A stretch of DNA of 64,000 nucleotides from Pegoplata infirma (lineage: Eukaryota; Arthropoda; Insecta; Diptera; Anthomyiidae). The notes below the pieces were generated by a model that worked only from the letters and a program-made list of their open reading frames with translations, was not told where the DNA came from and did not search any database. The stretch's first letter is position 1, and every line of letters starts with the position of its first letter. The DNA is taken from positions 36,857,754-36,921,753 of the forward strand of contig OY992539.1 in assembly GCA_963921195.1 (NCBI GenBank), written 5' to 3'. Of this stretch, positions 11,182 through 22,352 are shown piece by piece. The position numbers and the translations under genes were made by a program.

Positions 11182-11184
11182 ATA

Positions 11185-11843
11185 AATTGAGTTCCAATAT
11201 TTTTAAGTAGAATTGCGCATTTTGTGTAAAAACTGAAATCATTTGTGTGTAGGAAACTGAAATCATTTTAATTAGAGTGTATCGCAAGGAATTCTTTTTA
11301 AATTTAGATTTTTCACAAATTTAAAATTTGGTGTAAATTTTCCACAATCTGGCTCAAAAGTCGTGACGGGTTAAAATTATTGCATTTGGCTAAAATTAAT
11401 TTAAAATGAAAACTTTTCTCAAAATCATTGCAAATGTCAAAGAAATTTTTAGATTTAAAAACAAAAAAAATTTAAACGCAGGACAAAACCGCCATCTTTG
11501 CCTAATTTCAAATAGCGATATCTCGAAAACCGTTTAACGGATTTTCAAAATTATGTTATTCGTGTTCAGCGCATTCAAATTTATAAACATGATGTAAATT
11601 TTTGATATTTGTATTTAGCATGTCAAAACTAATAAAAGTAATGAATCGCAAGGAAATCATTTTTATTTTTGATTTTTCAAAAAATTTAAAATTTGGTGGA
11701 AATTTTCCAAGAATCCACAATTTGGGTTGAAAAGTGTGACGGGTTAAAATTATTGCATTTGCCTCAAATTAATTTAAAATTAGAAATTTTCTCGAAATCT
11801 ATGCAAGTGTCAAAGAAATTTTGAGATTTAAAAACAAAAAAAA
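11185..11843. repeat. Satellite backbone, about 365-bp tandem period
   Basis: 'atcgcaaggaattc' at about 11283 recurs as 'atcgcaaggaaatc' at about 11645, and 'ggacaaaaccgcc' at 11482 recurs at 13227, which is about 370 bp later once the intervening INE-1 is removed. The unit includes 'agcgatatctcgaaaaccgt' and 'gacgggttaaaattattgca'. This is the clearest stretch for the unit length. Confidence 0.7.
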
Positions 11844-13218
11844 ACAAGTGAGGGTGTTAAATTCGGCCATGCCGAATCTATGATACCCTCCAACATGTTA
11901 AAACATATAAAAAATCCAGGGTGGTTTTTTTTTTGGTGGGGGCTCGGTGGGGGTGGTGAGGGATACTTTCCCCATTGCGATAAATGTTAACTAATTTATT
12001 TATTATGCTTTTTGCAATTTAGTAATACCATTTTCTCATTATTTTAATGGTTTTTTAAATCCACGCCCACAAAAGGGGGCGGGTAGTAAAAAACTAAATT
12101 TTCCAGCCCCCTGGGTCTAAGTTCAGGAGTTTAAACCCCTTCTGACATAAAAAGATTTCATTTGTTTAACAATAATGGCAAAATTAGATGTAACAAGTGA
12201 GAGTGTTAAATTCGGATGTGCCGAATCTATAATACCCTCCAACATATAAAAAGAATTAAAAAAAATTGCAGCGGCGTTTTTTATGGGGGGGGGGGGGGGG
12301 GGGTCAGAAGGGCTCATTAGGGGACACATTAACCCATGCGGTAAATTTTTACAAATTTATTTATTATGCTTTTTCAGATTAAGTAATACAATTTTATCAT
12401 TATTTAAAAACATTTTTAATATCCACGCCCACAAAAGGGGGGCGGGCAAAAAAAACGATTTTGTTTATTTCCTTAGTCCAATTGCAGGACCTTGAACTTT
12501 TTCTGACATCAAATTGTTTCATTTGCTTAACAAAAATACAAAAAACCTGTGAAAATATGGCGTTTTTCAGAGGTCAGTTAAGTTCTATAAGGGGGAACTT
12601 TTTCCCCCCTGGTCCGATTTTGCCCATTTACGAACTTAAACTGCCTAGGACCAAAAGACATATTCCTGCCAAACTTAACGAGTCTATCTCTTTTATGTTG
12701 GACTGCATCGTGTCTTATACAGACGGACGGACAGACGGACGGACGGACATACGGACATTCTAGAAAAGTCTTAGAATCGATCATAGATCAATAATATATA
12801 TACTTTCGGGGTCCGCGACCGATATTTCGATGCGTTACAAACGGAATGACAAAGTGAGTATACCCCCATACTGTAGTTGGAGGGTATAAAAATGGCGTTT
12901 TTTAAGAGGTTTTTTTAGTTTGTTAAGGGGGAACTTTTTTCCCCCGGCCCGATTTTGCCCATTTCCGAACTTAACCGGCCTATGAACATTATACATATTC
13001 TGACCAATTTTCAGGGGTCTAGCTCTTTTATTTTGGACTGAATCGTGTTTTATACAGACGGACGGACGGATGGACGGACATTCATAGAACGACTTAGAAT
13101 CGATTATAGATCAATAATATACATACTTTATGGGGTTCCCGACCGATATTTTTATGCGTTACAAACGGAATGACAAAGTGAGTATACCCCCATACTGTGG
13201 TTGGTGGGTATACAAATT
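11844..13218 (+). mobile_element. INE-1-like element, outer copy of an INE-1-in-INE-1 nest
   Basis: Starts acaagtgagggtgttaaatt with hairpin ttcggccatgccgaa. It includes 'ccacgcccacaaaagggggc', a motif also typical of Drosophila INE-1. It is cut at 12192 by the copy at 12193-12892, and resumes with 'aatggcgttttttaagaggt'. It has an RGAC run at about 13057-13080 and ends at ctgtggttggtgggtataca. Confidence 0.8.
12193..12892 (+). mobile_element. INE-1-like element, inner nested copy
   Basis: A complete second-subfamily copy: acaagtgagagtgttaaatt, hairpin ttcggatgtgccgaa, a 19-base G run (12285-12303), 'ccacgcccacaaaagggggg', an RGAC run at about 12720-12755, and an end at ctgtagttggagggtataaa. 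Frames of 68-100 codons here read the G tract and RGAC run and are not genes. Confidence 0.85.
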
Positions 13219-13960
13219 AAACGTAGGACAAAACCGCCGTCTTTGCCAAATTTCAGATAGCGATATCTCGAAAACTGTTTAACGGATTTTTAAAAATATT
13301 TTATTCGTGTTCAGCGCATTCAACATGATGTATCGCAAGACACGTTTTATGGCGTTTTAGAAAACTTTCACCAAAATCTCTAAATTTGATTGAAAAACAC
13401 CATGAATTCAATTAGTTTGATTTGGTTCAAATTAAGTTTAAATAAAACTATGTCTCAGTCTTTTTGAAATAGTCAGTAAAAATTTTTTTTTTTTTTAGAT
13501 TTTTTTAAAAGGAATTCCTAAACATCGGAGAAAACTGCCATTTTTGGAAATTTTTTGCAAATTTCAAATGGCGATATCTCGAAAACCACTTAAGCGATTT
13601 CAGAAATTTTTTGATATTTGTATTCAGCATGTCAAAACTAATTGAAATTAGATATGTATATTCATTTATACAAAAGGGTGTCGCATACTTTAAAATATTG
13701 ATTTTTTTTTAAATAAAATTCCTGAACGTAAAAAAACTGCTGTTTTTGCAAATTTCAAATAGTGATATCTCGAAATATTAGTCCGATTTTAAAAATGTTC
13801 TTAATTTCGTGTTCAGCGCATTAAAATAATAAATGTGATGTATCGCAAGACATATTTTTTATTTTATTTTGTTTTAAATTTTCAAAAATCCAAAACTTTG
13901 ATCACGGGTTAATTTAATCTGATTGGCCTCAAATTTTTACCGCATAAGTTTAAGGCTTAG
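13219..13960. repeat. Satellite backbone segment with three motif copies
   Basis: GATATCTCGAAA occurs at about 13262, 13573 and 13763, each followed by 'gatttyagaaat..tattcrtgttcagc'. Spacing is about 310 and 190 bp, so units have been deleted or rearranged here. Confidence 0.65.
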
Positions 13961-15034
13961 TAGATTCAAAATTTGACCGGACATTCAAAATCGAAAGAAA
14001 ACATTTTTTGTCAAACAAAAAATATTCGCTCTATTGAGCAATAGAAGAAATCCGCAGATTACTGCAGACACAGTTTTAATGATATTTTTAAGTGTTTCTT
14101 TAACAAAAAACATCTTTTAAACTCAGAATTTTTTGATAATTTCCCTTGAATCGCAAAAAAATTTGAACCATATGAGAAATCCACTTATTTTGAAAGTCTC
14201 AGTTTTTCCAAACTTTGTTTAAGAAATGCATTACATTGACCTTGACTATGTCCTTAACACTTTGTCGCCACCCTGTGCATTACTTTCTTAAGTAATTTTT
14301 GTTTTTTAAAGAGAAATGACGTCAATAAGTTTTAACATAATTTGCTTTTAATTGATTTGGCAAACATTTCTTGTATGTATTTTTGTTACTTTAACTTTTG
14401 GATGGCCCAAAAAAAAAGTAAAAAAATAAAAGCAGGGAAAATAAATAAAAAGTGGTTTTTAAGGGTTGCTTAACAAGGAGTTCTGTGTTGAAAAGGTTTT
14501 CTCTACTTTTAACTTACTTTAAAACGAAGAACACAAATCAGTTATCTTCTAAAATAAAAATTTTAAAAGGGGTATTTTTTCCGTATTATTTAATTAAGTT
14601 TATTCAATTTCACAGACATTTAAAAATTTTTAATGAAATTTACGTGTTTAAAGCAGTTTTTTCGGAAGTTCTAACAAACTTATCTAAAATTGTAGAATTA
14701 TATATAATTTTACAAAAATGTTGCCTAGAATTGTCTTTATTTGTTAAATCCATTAATTTTTAGTACTAGGAAATCAATACAAAACTAACGCAGTAACTAG
14801 ATTTCAATGTATTGCAATTGTAATTCCTGGTTTTTTTGAAATTCAGTGTTATATACATATGTAGTTGGCAAAAAGGATTACAAACATGATAACTTACTCA
14901 GATTTAATGAATAACCAAAATTCAACAAATTTTTTAGTTTTGTGGAAATGAAAATCGAATGCCAACGCATTTAATTTAATTAATGCTAAGAGCATTAGAT
15001 CGACATTATTGTCTATTTTTGATTTTTTAACTTG
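13961..15034. other. AT-rich DNA, no recognised gene
   Basis: A 103-codon frame at 14452-14763 (+) is lysine- and phenylalanine-rich, has no recognisable domain and sits in AT-rich sequence. I do not call it a gene. Confidence 0.5.
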
Positions 15035-15230
15035 TGTGCTACAAATTTTAGGTCAATCGCACAACATTTGCACATGTCGACTGGCGATCAAAGTTTTGGA
15101 TTTTTTAAAATTTAAAAAAATCAAAAACCAAAAAAATATGTCTGGACTTCCTTCATACATGATACTTATTAACTTTGATGGGCTGAATTCGAATATCAAA
15201 AAAAAAAAAAAAAAAAATTGCTAATTAAAA
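15035..15230. repeat. Satellite backbone segment
   Basis: Carries 'gcgatcaaagttttggattt', as in the segments at 6960, 21131 and 31861. Confidence 0.55.
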
Positions 15231-15398
15231 TCGTTTCCCCATTTTATTCCCTTTAAAACGTAATATCCAAATATAGGTATTTTTGAAAAGTGCTAATTAT
15301 GACTTTTTTCACCCCTCCTTTAAAATCAAATTTTCCTATGGTGATTAGTTTAGCACATACAAAAAGTACTAAATTACACTTTTTACCTTTTTTTTATT

Positions 15399-15928
15399 AA
15401 GGGTATTCATTTCAGCTTTTTTTCGGTTGTAAAAATGAAAAATTGTAAAAATGTAACTTTTTATTACAACAAACACATGAAAAAATTTTCCACTTAAAAG
15501 TTGCAATTTAAACAACCTATATGTATGTGTAAATTTATCAGAGTAAAAAGTTACATTTTTGCAATTATTTAAAGCGTTGCCATTCATTACTAGTCAAGGA
15601 AAAAGTACCAAGATTTGCAACTGTCATGTCAGTTTTTTCTACCTCGGCAGCCCTTATAGAACATCTGTTTGAAATTTTTCTTAGAAAAAAATATGTATAC
15701 AAATAATTTTGGTTATAATAATAGAAATTAAGAATTAAACAACAAGAAAAAACTAACAAAATGAGTAAAAAGTGTAATTTATAAGTTAATTGGTTCATTC
15801 ATCGAATAATTTAATTATTTTTGGAAACTTTTTATCATATTTTTTTTATGTACCCGTTCACATCAATGAGAGTGGAATCTTGCATTTTTCATTTTTCCAC
15901 TTTTACATTTTCTGAAATGAATACCCTT
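15399..15928. mobile_element. MITE with 17-bp perfect TIR
   Basis: The ends are AAGGGTATTCATTTCAG and CTGAAATGAATACCCTT, perfect inverted repeats. The flank could be ATT/ATT (3 bp), or TTAA/TTAT if the A residues are counted as target, so the superfamily is uncertain. The interior has internal inverted matches (aaaaatgtaac..). No protein. Confidence 0.8.
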
Positions 15929-15954
15929 ATTTATTTTTTTTTTTTTAAGTAATT

Positions 15955-16139
15955 TTTTATTTTATTTAGAATTACCATATAATTACAAATCATATACTAA
16001 TTTTACCTAACCGAGAACTGGTAGCAATGACCTTCGTCTCGTTGTAGCGAAACAGACCAAGGCCTCTGGTTGGGAATCGAACCCACGACCCCCAGACTCA
16101 TAGGCTAGCACGCTACCAACTAGCCTACTGGGGCGCCTA
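15955..16139 (-). mobile_element. tRNA-derived SINE with 11-bp TSD
   Basis: It lies on the minus strand. The 11-bp duplication TTTAAGTAATT is exact at 15944-15954 and 16140-16150. The minus-strand head starts ggcgccccagtaggctagtt and has an A box (tagttggtagcg) and a B box (gggttcgattccc), as in a tRNA. A short unrelated body follows, then an A-rich tail (aaataaaataaaaaatt). About 185 bp. It would be copied by a LINE reverse transcriptase. Confidence 0.88.
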
Positions 16140-16632
16140 TTTAAGTAATTATTTTCCCTGTTTTTATTCCCCTAAAATGAGAACTTCCAAAAAATATTTT
16201 TCAGACAGTCTTTTTTTGCTGAAAGATCCTATATGCAAAATATTTAGTAACTGATGCCATTCTAAAAAGTACCAATTTTGCCTTTACCGTCCTTAGAATT
16301 AACTTACAAAAAAGTACTTTTTTCGGAATCTGTTTTCTGCTGGAAGATTCTAAATATTAAATTTTTAGGACCATTATATCAGAAAATATAAAAAGTACCA
16401 GTTTTCGCTTTCTCCAGTTTCGCATCATTTTCCCGCTGCAAAATCATAAACGGAAAATATTAGGCTTCTAGGGACATTAGTTCACAAAAAAAAAAAAGTG
16501 CCGTTTTCCTCCCATTTTATACTTTTAAACTCCATAAATCGAATTCCAAATTTTTTTTTTTGCAATTATTTCCATGCTGTAGTATTTGACAAGACTTATT
16601 AGTTCAAGAGATACAAAAAGTACCAAAGTTCA

Positions 16633-17675
16633 AAGTAAAAGTGTTACACTAAAAAAAAGTTCAAAGTAAAAGGGTTTAAACCAAAAAAAAAAAACTGTAA
16701 AATAAGCAAAAAGATTTATTAAATTTAACTAAAAAAGCACTTGATTTTGGGCCTACTAAATTTCTAGTTAATTTAACTAAAAATATTTAGCTAACTTTTC
16801 GTAGAATGAATGTAGCAAAAAAAACGTAATTTTATCTAAAAATTTAGCTGAACATTTCGTAAAATTATTATGTGCATATTTACAAAAAAATTAGTTGAAT
16901 TCAGCTACAATTTTTGTTACTTTTCGTAAACCAAAATTAACAAAATATTTTTAAATTTTTTTTTTTTACATTTTAGGTTGACATTTTTTTTATTTCACCG
17001 AACACTTTAAACACTAACACTTCACTTAATTTCTTCTATTTTGAGATTTACATAGGAGGCTACACAAAAAATTTCTTAAATAGTAATCACTCTTTTCACT
17101 TAACAAATATGTGACGAAAAATCAGCAAATTAATTGTAAAAATTCGTTAACTCAGTTTTAGAGTCAACAAAAAAATTAATTCAAAATTTGTTCAAAACTA
17201 GTATTTTCGTAAATTGAACTTACCTAAAAAAAATAGTTAAAACGCTGATTTTAACTAAAAATTTGCTAAAAAGCCAGTTAACTCAACTTAACTAAAAAAA
17301 ATTCTTAACTATAGAGTTTTATTTTTTTGAGTGTAAGATCGGCCATGCGGAAGCTTTTTAGCCTCAAAAATGTAAAAAAAAAATTGCATGTTGCTTTTGT
17401 TTTCTGGGTTGACGGGAGACTTTAGGGGACACTTTCCCTCTTGCGATAGACGTTTTCAAATGGATTTGTTATAATTCTTGTACCAAAAGGTGACGTTTTT
17501 CAGAGGTTGAACACAGAATACGAATTTACTGATTTCCAACTGAAAGTCAGTTATTGCCTTCGACATATTCGTGGCAAACTTCAAGGTTTTAGTTCTTTTA
17601 TTTTAAAGTGCATCGGATGGACAAACCGACATTTACAGAATGTCATCGATGCGATCCCTGATCAATAAAAAAAAA
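16633..17675 (+). mobile_element. INE-1-like element split by a TA MITE, truncated
   Basis: The start 'aagtaaaagtgtta' is followed by the MITE at 16647-17333. It resumes as 'taagatcggccatgcggaag', then 'gggacactttccctcttgcg', as in the second subfamily. It stops at about 17675, after 'gatccctgatcaata', without the terminal hairpin. Confidence 0.65.
16647..17333. mobile_element. TA-flanked MITE, CACTCAAAA family
   Basis: The ends are cactaaaaaaaagttc and tttttttgagtg, with TA at 16645-16646 and 17334-17335. The interior repeats 'ttaactaaaa' and 'ttagctaa' in both orientations, like the 48426-49288 element. Confidence 0.8.
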
Positions 17676-17945
17676 CCGAAATATTTGGTGAAGTTCAAAA
17701 AATCTTTTGAAATCTTAAAAAATATTTAAAAAATTTAATAGAAAACATCTACCAAAATCAGCAAATTTGTAAAGTGTATTTTTGGGCTGTAGGCAAAATT
17801 GCCCAAAAAAAATGAAATTTCGCCAAAATTTTTTTCATACAAATTTGGGCAATATTTCATATGAAAAGTTACCCAACATTTTTGGGCACATTTTCATAGT
17901 TTTTGGGCAAAATTTCGAAACATAATATTGGGTGAGCTTTCATTA
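17676..17945. other. AT-rich DNA with direct repeat and TTGGGCAAAATT motifs
   Basis: 'aaatcagcaaatttgtaaag' at about 17755 recurs at about 18599 beyond the MITE, so two roughly 60-100 bp direct repeats flank it. Bases 17780-17930 repeat ttgggcaaaatt-like phrases. No gene. Confidence 0.5.
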
Positions 17946-18489
17946 CACTCAAAAAAAAAAACTTGTAAAACGACAAGAAAAGTTTTTAACTTTTTTTTCT
18001 ACCTCCTATTTGACAACAATTCCTTGTAGTTTTACAAGCTTTTTATACCCTCCACTTAGTGATAGAGGGTATATATAAGTTTGTCATTCCGTTTGTAACT
18101 CATCGAAATATCGGTCTAGGACCCCATAAAGTACATATATTTTATATTGATCAGTGATCGATTTTAAGACATTCTAGCGATGTCCGTCTGTTCGTCTGTC
18201 CGTCTGTCTGTGGAAATGGTGATCACGACCAAAATATTACACGGAGATGACTGAAACTTAACATGTTTATTGGAAGTTCTCCCGAGAAGTTTGGTATTGC
18301 ATTTGAGCGATATCGGTTCAGCGGCTCAAAAGTTATGAACGAAAATGTAAGGACACCTTTACCAATTTTTGGCGCATTCAAAATTACGAGGAAATCCTCG
18401 TAATTTTACGAGAATTTTACCTACCTCCTTTTTTACGAGATTTACGAATTTTTTGGTTACTTTACAAAGTTTTTTTTTTTTTTTGAATG
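17946..18489. mobile_element. TA-flanked MITE containing an INE-1 fragment
   Basis: The ends are CACTCAAAAAAAAAAACTTG and tttttttgaatg, with TA at 17944-17945 and 18490-18491. The TIR continues into 'gtaaaacgac' on the left, with a weaker match to 'ggttactttac' on the right. An inverted INE-1 piece occupies 18041-18382. Confidence 0.75.
18041..18382 (-). mobile_element. INE-1-like element, inverted, truncated
   Basis: Begins with ttttataccctccacttagt and the hairpin gatagagggta, then 'gtctaggaccccataaagta' and (GTCY)n at about 18181-18215. It ends at 'ggcgcattcaa', so the start block with the TTCGG hairpin is missing. Confidence 0.8.
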
Positions 18490-18639
18490 TAAAGACTTGT
18501 GGGTCTAGTTTCTGGGTCAGAAACTTTTTATATTTTTTGGGGGCTTTGATATATGAAATCTTAGAAAAAATTCAAAAATTTAAAACAAAATGTCTATCAA
18601 AATCAGCAAATTTGTAAAGTGTTTTTTTGACTCGTTTGC

Positions 18640-20034
18640 AACCGAACATAAAATTCTTTCCTGTTTAGAATCTCATAAAATATTAAATTCTCTACACCCT
18701 CAATTATTTATTTAACCAAATTGTTTTAACATTTTAAACTTGGTATGTTAGGATTAAAAACAAAATACAAAAAAGATAACCATTTATCATTTTTAATATG
18801 TATGCCATTTAAAAAATTTCCAAGACATTAATTAATTGTACTAAAACAAAAAAAAAAAAAGAAACCAAGCAATTTAAACCTTAAATGATTTCCAGCAAAG
18901 ACAAAATGAGTATAAAATTTAACAAACAAATTTTAAATGGAATTGCTAGTAAAAACTTACTATACTACATAAGTATTTAGTTAGTTACATTTACTTGTTT
19001 AAATTAAATTATTTTTTTATTTTGTAAAATTATCTACATAATGTTTTACTTGTTCCTGCTGCAGGAGAGACAGTAAAGGATTTTGAAAATGGATGCCGAT
19101 TAAGTAAATTTAATTAATGATTTGTTTAAAATTTTCCTAAACTCTTTTCTACACTTTTTTCAAAGTTTTCGAAATTTGTCTTCTCGTGCAAAAATTGAAT
19201 TGATCTCATCTGATCTACTTTGACCTGATACTATATGATTGCATCTGATTGTGTATAATAAAATCTAATCAGATATAAGTTTCAAATTTTTGTTAATGTT
19301 GACTAAATCCGAGGCATAAATCGCAAGTTTGGCCAATTTAGATATAATTATATATGTAATCATATACGATTATATATGAATAGATACGAACAAAGCATAT
19401 AAGACCTAATCCATTTTTACACGGGTGATAAAAAAATTAATTTTCCTATTTTATTAAAATTTTTTTTGGATTTTTTTAACCGACATTTCCGGCAAACACT
19501 GGCATTATAATTTTCCTAAGTTGTTTCTTTTGATCTAATTTTCCTCTACCAGCTTTCACTGTCTTTGACAATTTTGTCCTTTTTTTCACTTTTATTTCTA
19601 GTTTTTGTAATTTTTTATTTTTTTTGTTATTGTAAAAGTAACACCTGTGCTTATTTTTATATGTATGCTCCGTTTCAAACAGTTAAAGACTAAAGTATTT
19701 GTCCAGTGGTTTCAACACTTTGTGGAATTTACACAAATATTGTGTAAAAACAAAAAAGAAACTGAAACAAAATAAAATGGCAACCTACAAACAAGACAAA
19801 AGAAAACATAAAAAGACAGAAAAAGATAGCAAAAGTTCATTTACAAACACACCTACAACGGACGACGATACAATAAGAATATATGCTTATATACCAGCAT
19901 TAACACTTAGAAGTAATGGAATAAGGTAGAAAAGAAATAGGTAAAATTAAAATTTTCTAAGTCTCGAAAAAAAAATTTTCAAAAACTTTCTAAGTCACGA
20001 CTTTATTGTCTTTTTAAGTACAACATTTTATTAA
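18640..20034. other. AT-rich DNA, no recognised gene
   Basis: The 76-codon frame at 19699-19929 (+) is lysine/threonine-rich and has no recognisable domain. Short 'atctgatct' and 'tatatatgat' repetitions occur at 19200-19400. Nothing else could be supported. Confidence 0.5.
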
Positions 20035-20160
20035 AGCTGGATTTTTTTGCTAACGTGTATAAATTATCCCATACAAATTTGACGTTTTTTAACTATATAC
20101 GGCAAATTTATGTCAAATATGTATGGGATAATTTATACACGTTAGCAAAAAAATCCACCT
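20035..20160. mobile_element. 126-bp hairpin MITE with TAA TSD
   Basis: Nearly the whole length is one inverted repeat: AGCTGGATTTTTTTGCTAAC with gtgtataaattatcccatac on the left, mirrored on the right and ending in aaaatccacct. TAA flanks both sides (20032-20034, 20161-20163). The 3-bp T-A target fits PIF/Harbinger-type MITEs; that assignment is inference. Confidence 0.85.
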
Positions 20161-20163
20161 TAA

Positions 20164-21030
20164 TATGTTTTTTAAAACAATAAATTTTTCAAAAATTTTG
20201 AAATTTTAAAAATGTTTCATGTATTCAGTTTTTTTTAAAGAAATATTTAAACGAATTTAAAATTGTGTTCAATGCTGGATTTCATGTTTGGACATTAAAA
20301 TTTCTAAAGAATTCAGATGATGGGCAACTAGATTTCATCTTCTATCGTAGAGTGAATTTAAAAAAAATAAAATAACTTCCCTTATCTTATTATCCTGCAG
20401 TTTATAGCAAACCAGTATATTTTGTATGTAAAGTTCTGTTTTCTTCTAGGTTTTTTTTTCTTCTTTTTTTGCTATAAATATAAACAACATTTCTAACCTC
20501 CTGTACATAGTTTAATGATAGTTTATGGTAAAATTCTAAGTAGAGCTGTGTCAACATTTAATGAGACCACTTGCCAGAGAAATGGCATACCATAACATGC
20601 CGTTTGGTCCAACACAACATACACACACTACTACAACTATAACTACAACACCTATTTAGTTTTAATATTTTACTACAAAAACTGCTCCAACTATCTAAGC
20701 ATAGACTTCCTTAGATCATATTGTTTTTATATTTTGTCAACCCTTTACTTTGGGATAGAGAGGGTATATAAGGTTTAACATTTCATTTGGAACACTTTCA
20801 AATGTTGGTAAGTATAAAAGCCAAAAAAGCAATTCCCGATTGATTCAGATTCAACCTAGCCAGGTTTGTCTGTTTTTTTTTCGGTTATGGCAACAGCAAT
20901 ATGGTTGTGACATCTTCAATGAGGTTGTGACTGTCAAAATGTAGTTGTAACAACTGAATTACTGGTTGCGACAACTACACAAATGATGTTGGAAAATTTC
21001 GATTTTGCAAATAAATATTTATGTTCAGCA
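20164..21030. other. AT-rich DNA; possible INE-1 remnant at 20735-20820
   Basis: 'aaccctttactttgggatag' then 'agagggtatataaggtttaa' at 20738-20785 resembles the inverted INE-1 terminal hairpin and its following block, strongly decayed. No gene seen. Confidence 0.4.
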
Positions 21031-21350
21031 CTTTTACTAACGTCATGGTAAATTTTCATTCTCCTAGGCCTAAAACTTATGTGGTAAAAATTTGAGGTCA
21101 ATCGGATTAAATTAACCCGTAGCTCCCGGCGATCAAAGTTTTTGATTTTTAAAAATTAAAAAAAAAAAATAAAAAAATCTATGTCTTGCTACACATTATA
21201 CTTATTAATATTGATACGCGGTCGACCGGTTTTTGAGATGTCGGCTGTTTCCTAAGTTCTAGACATTTTTTTAAAAAAATCTGAAAATTTCTTGCCCTTG
21301 ACCATTTCAAAGGACACAATCTTTCTATTAATTGTAAAAATTAAAAAAAA
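21031..21350. repeat. Satellite backbone segment
   Basis: Includes 'gcgatcaaagtttttgattt' and a decayed 'ggtcgaccggtttttgagat', as in the backbone at 7614-8360. Confidence 0.55.
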
Positions 21351-21393
21351 AAAATTAAAAAGTAAAATTCGGTCTTGCCGAATGTATTGATAC

Positions 21394-22281
21394 TAGGGAT
21401 CGCAATTTCCCGCACTTTTTCATTTCCCGGGAAAGCGGGAAAAAATTTTGAATTTCCCGGGATTCCCGGGATCCCGCACTAAAAACCATTAACACATTTT
21501 TTTAGTTTTTAACAATTTTTTTATCACATTTTTTTGCAAAATTAGTACGTCTAAGAATGCCTCAATGCATTTAAAAGCAAAATAAAATAATAATTCAGTG
21601 TAAAAAAACAAAAGCAACAAATTATGCTAAAAACTATATTTAAAAAAAATGTAAACAATGTCCTGTTAATTTTTTTTAAAATATTAATAAAAAAGTTCAA
21701 AAAATTTATGAAACCTTTACACATTTTTAAGAATATGATCATAAAACTATGAATGTAGTACATTGGCAGTTCAAAAAATGTATGAAACCTTTACATATTT
21801 TTAAGAACTTGTTCATAAAAACTATGAATGTAGTTCATTGGCAATTTGTTTTTTCTGTTTACAAAAAAAAAAATATTTTTTTAATTGTACAAACAATTTT
21901 TTGACTTGAAAATAAAAAATCTTCAACTTCTGTGTCGGCACAAAGTCATAAAGTTCATACGTTTTGCTTTTAGTAAAACTTTTTTTATGAAAAGCAATTT
22001 TTTAATACTTTTTACTTTTTTAGTAAATATTTCTGAATTTTTATTGCATATTTTTGATTTTTAAGTGGATATTATAAGCACAAATTTTAGATTTTGTAGT
22101 GCATGAAAATCGGAGCTATTATATTTAAATATTTATTTACCGTAATACAGCAGTTAACTTGTTTATGTACATTTTTTAAAATTCCCGGGAATCCCGAACA
22201 AATTTCCCGGGAATGCGGGAAATGAAAAATGACGAATTTCCCGGGAATCCCGGGACGGGAAATCCCGGGATGCATTCCCTA
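21394..22281. mobile_element. hAT-type MITE with CCCGGG repeats and 8-bp TSD
   Basis: The ends are TAGGGATCGCAATTTCCCG and gggatgcattcccta. The duplication ATTGATAC is exact at 21386-21393 and 22282-22289. Subterminal zones carry multiple tttcccgggattcccggga-type repeats on both sides. The interior has a 76-bp tandem duplication (about 21690-21842). 888 bp, non-coding. The TAGGG start and 8-bp TSD fit hAT. Confidence 0.9.
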
Positions 22282-22352
22282 ATTGATACCCTCCACGACG
22301 TAAAAAAAGATTATTGCAAAAAACTTTATTTAAAAAAGAAATTTTATTGAAA

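Larger units (their letters stand above)
15235..16630. repeat. Degenerate periodic repeat, 'aaaaagtacc..tttttaccc'
   Basis: Phrases of the form 'aaaaagtaccaattttgcct' and 'cttagaattaacttacaaaa' recur roughly every 100-150 bp at about 15363, 16266, 16388, 16494 and 16616. Related phrases ('gtaccaaaagtacacttttt') fill the INE-1 variant at 36576-37568, so this may be the body of another such element. A MITE (15399-15928) and a SINE (15955-16139) have inserted into it. Confidence 0.5.

Noticed and set aside
12461..12763. 100-codon frame ending in TDGRTDGRTD
   Set aside because: The end is the RGAC microsatellite of INE-1; similar tails appear in every INE-1 copy.
14452..14763. 103-codon frame
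   Set aside because: No domain, low-complexity, no upstream or downstream gene context.
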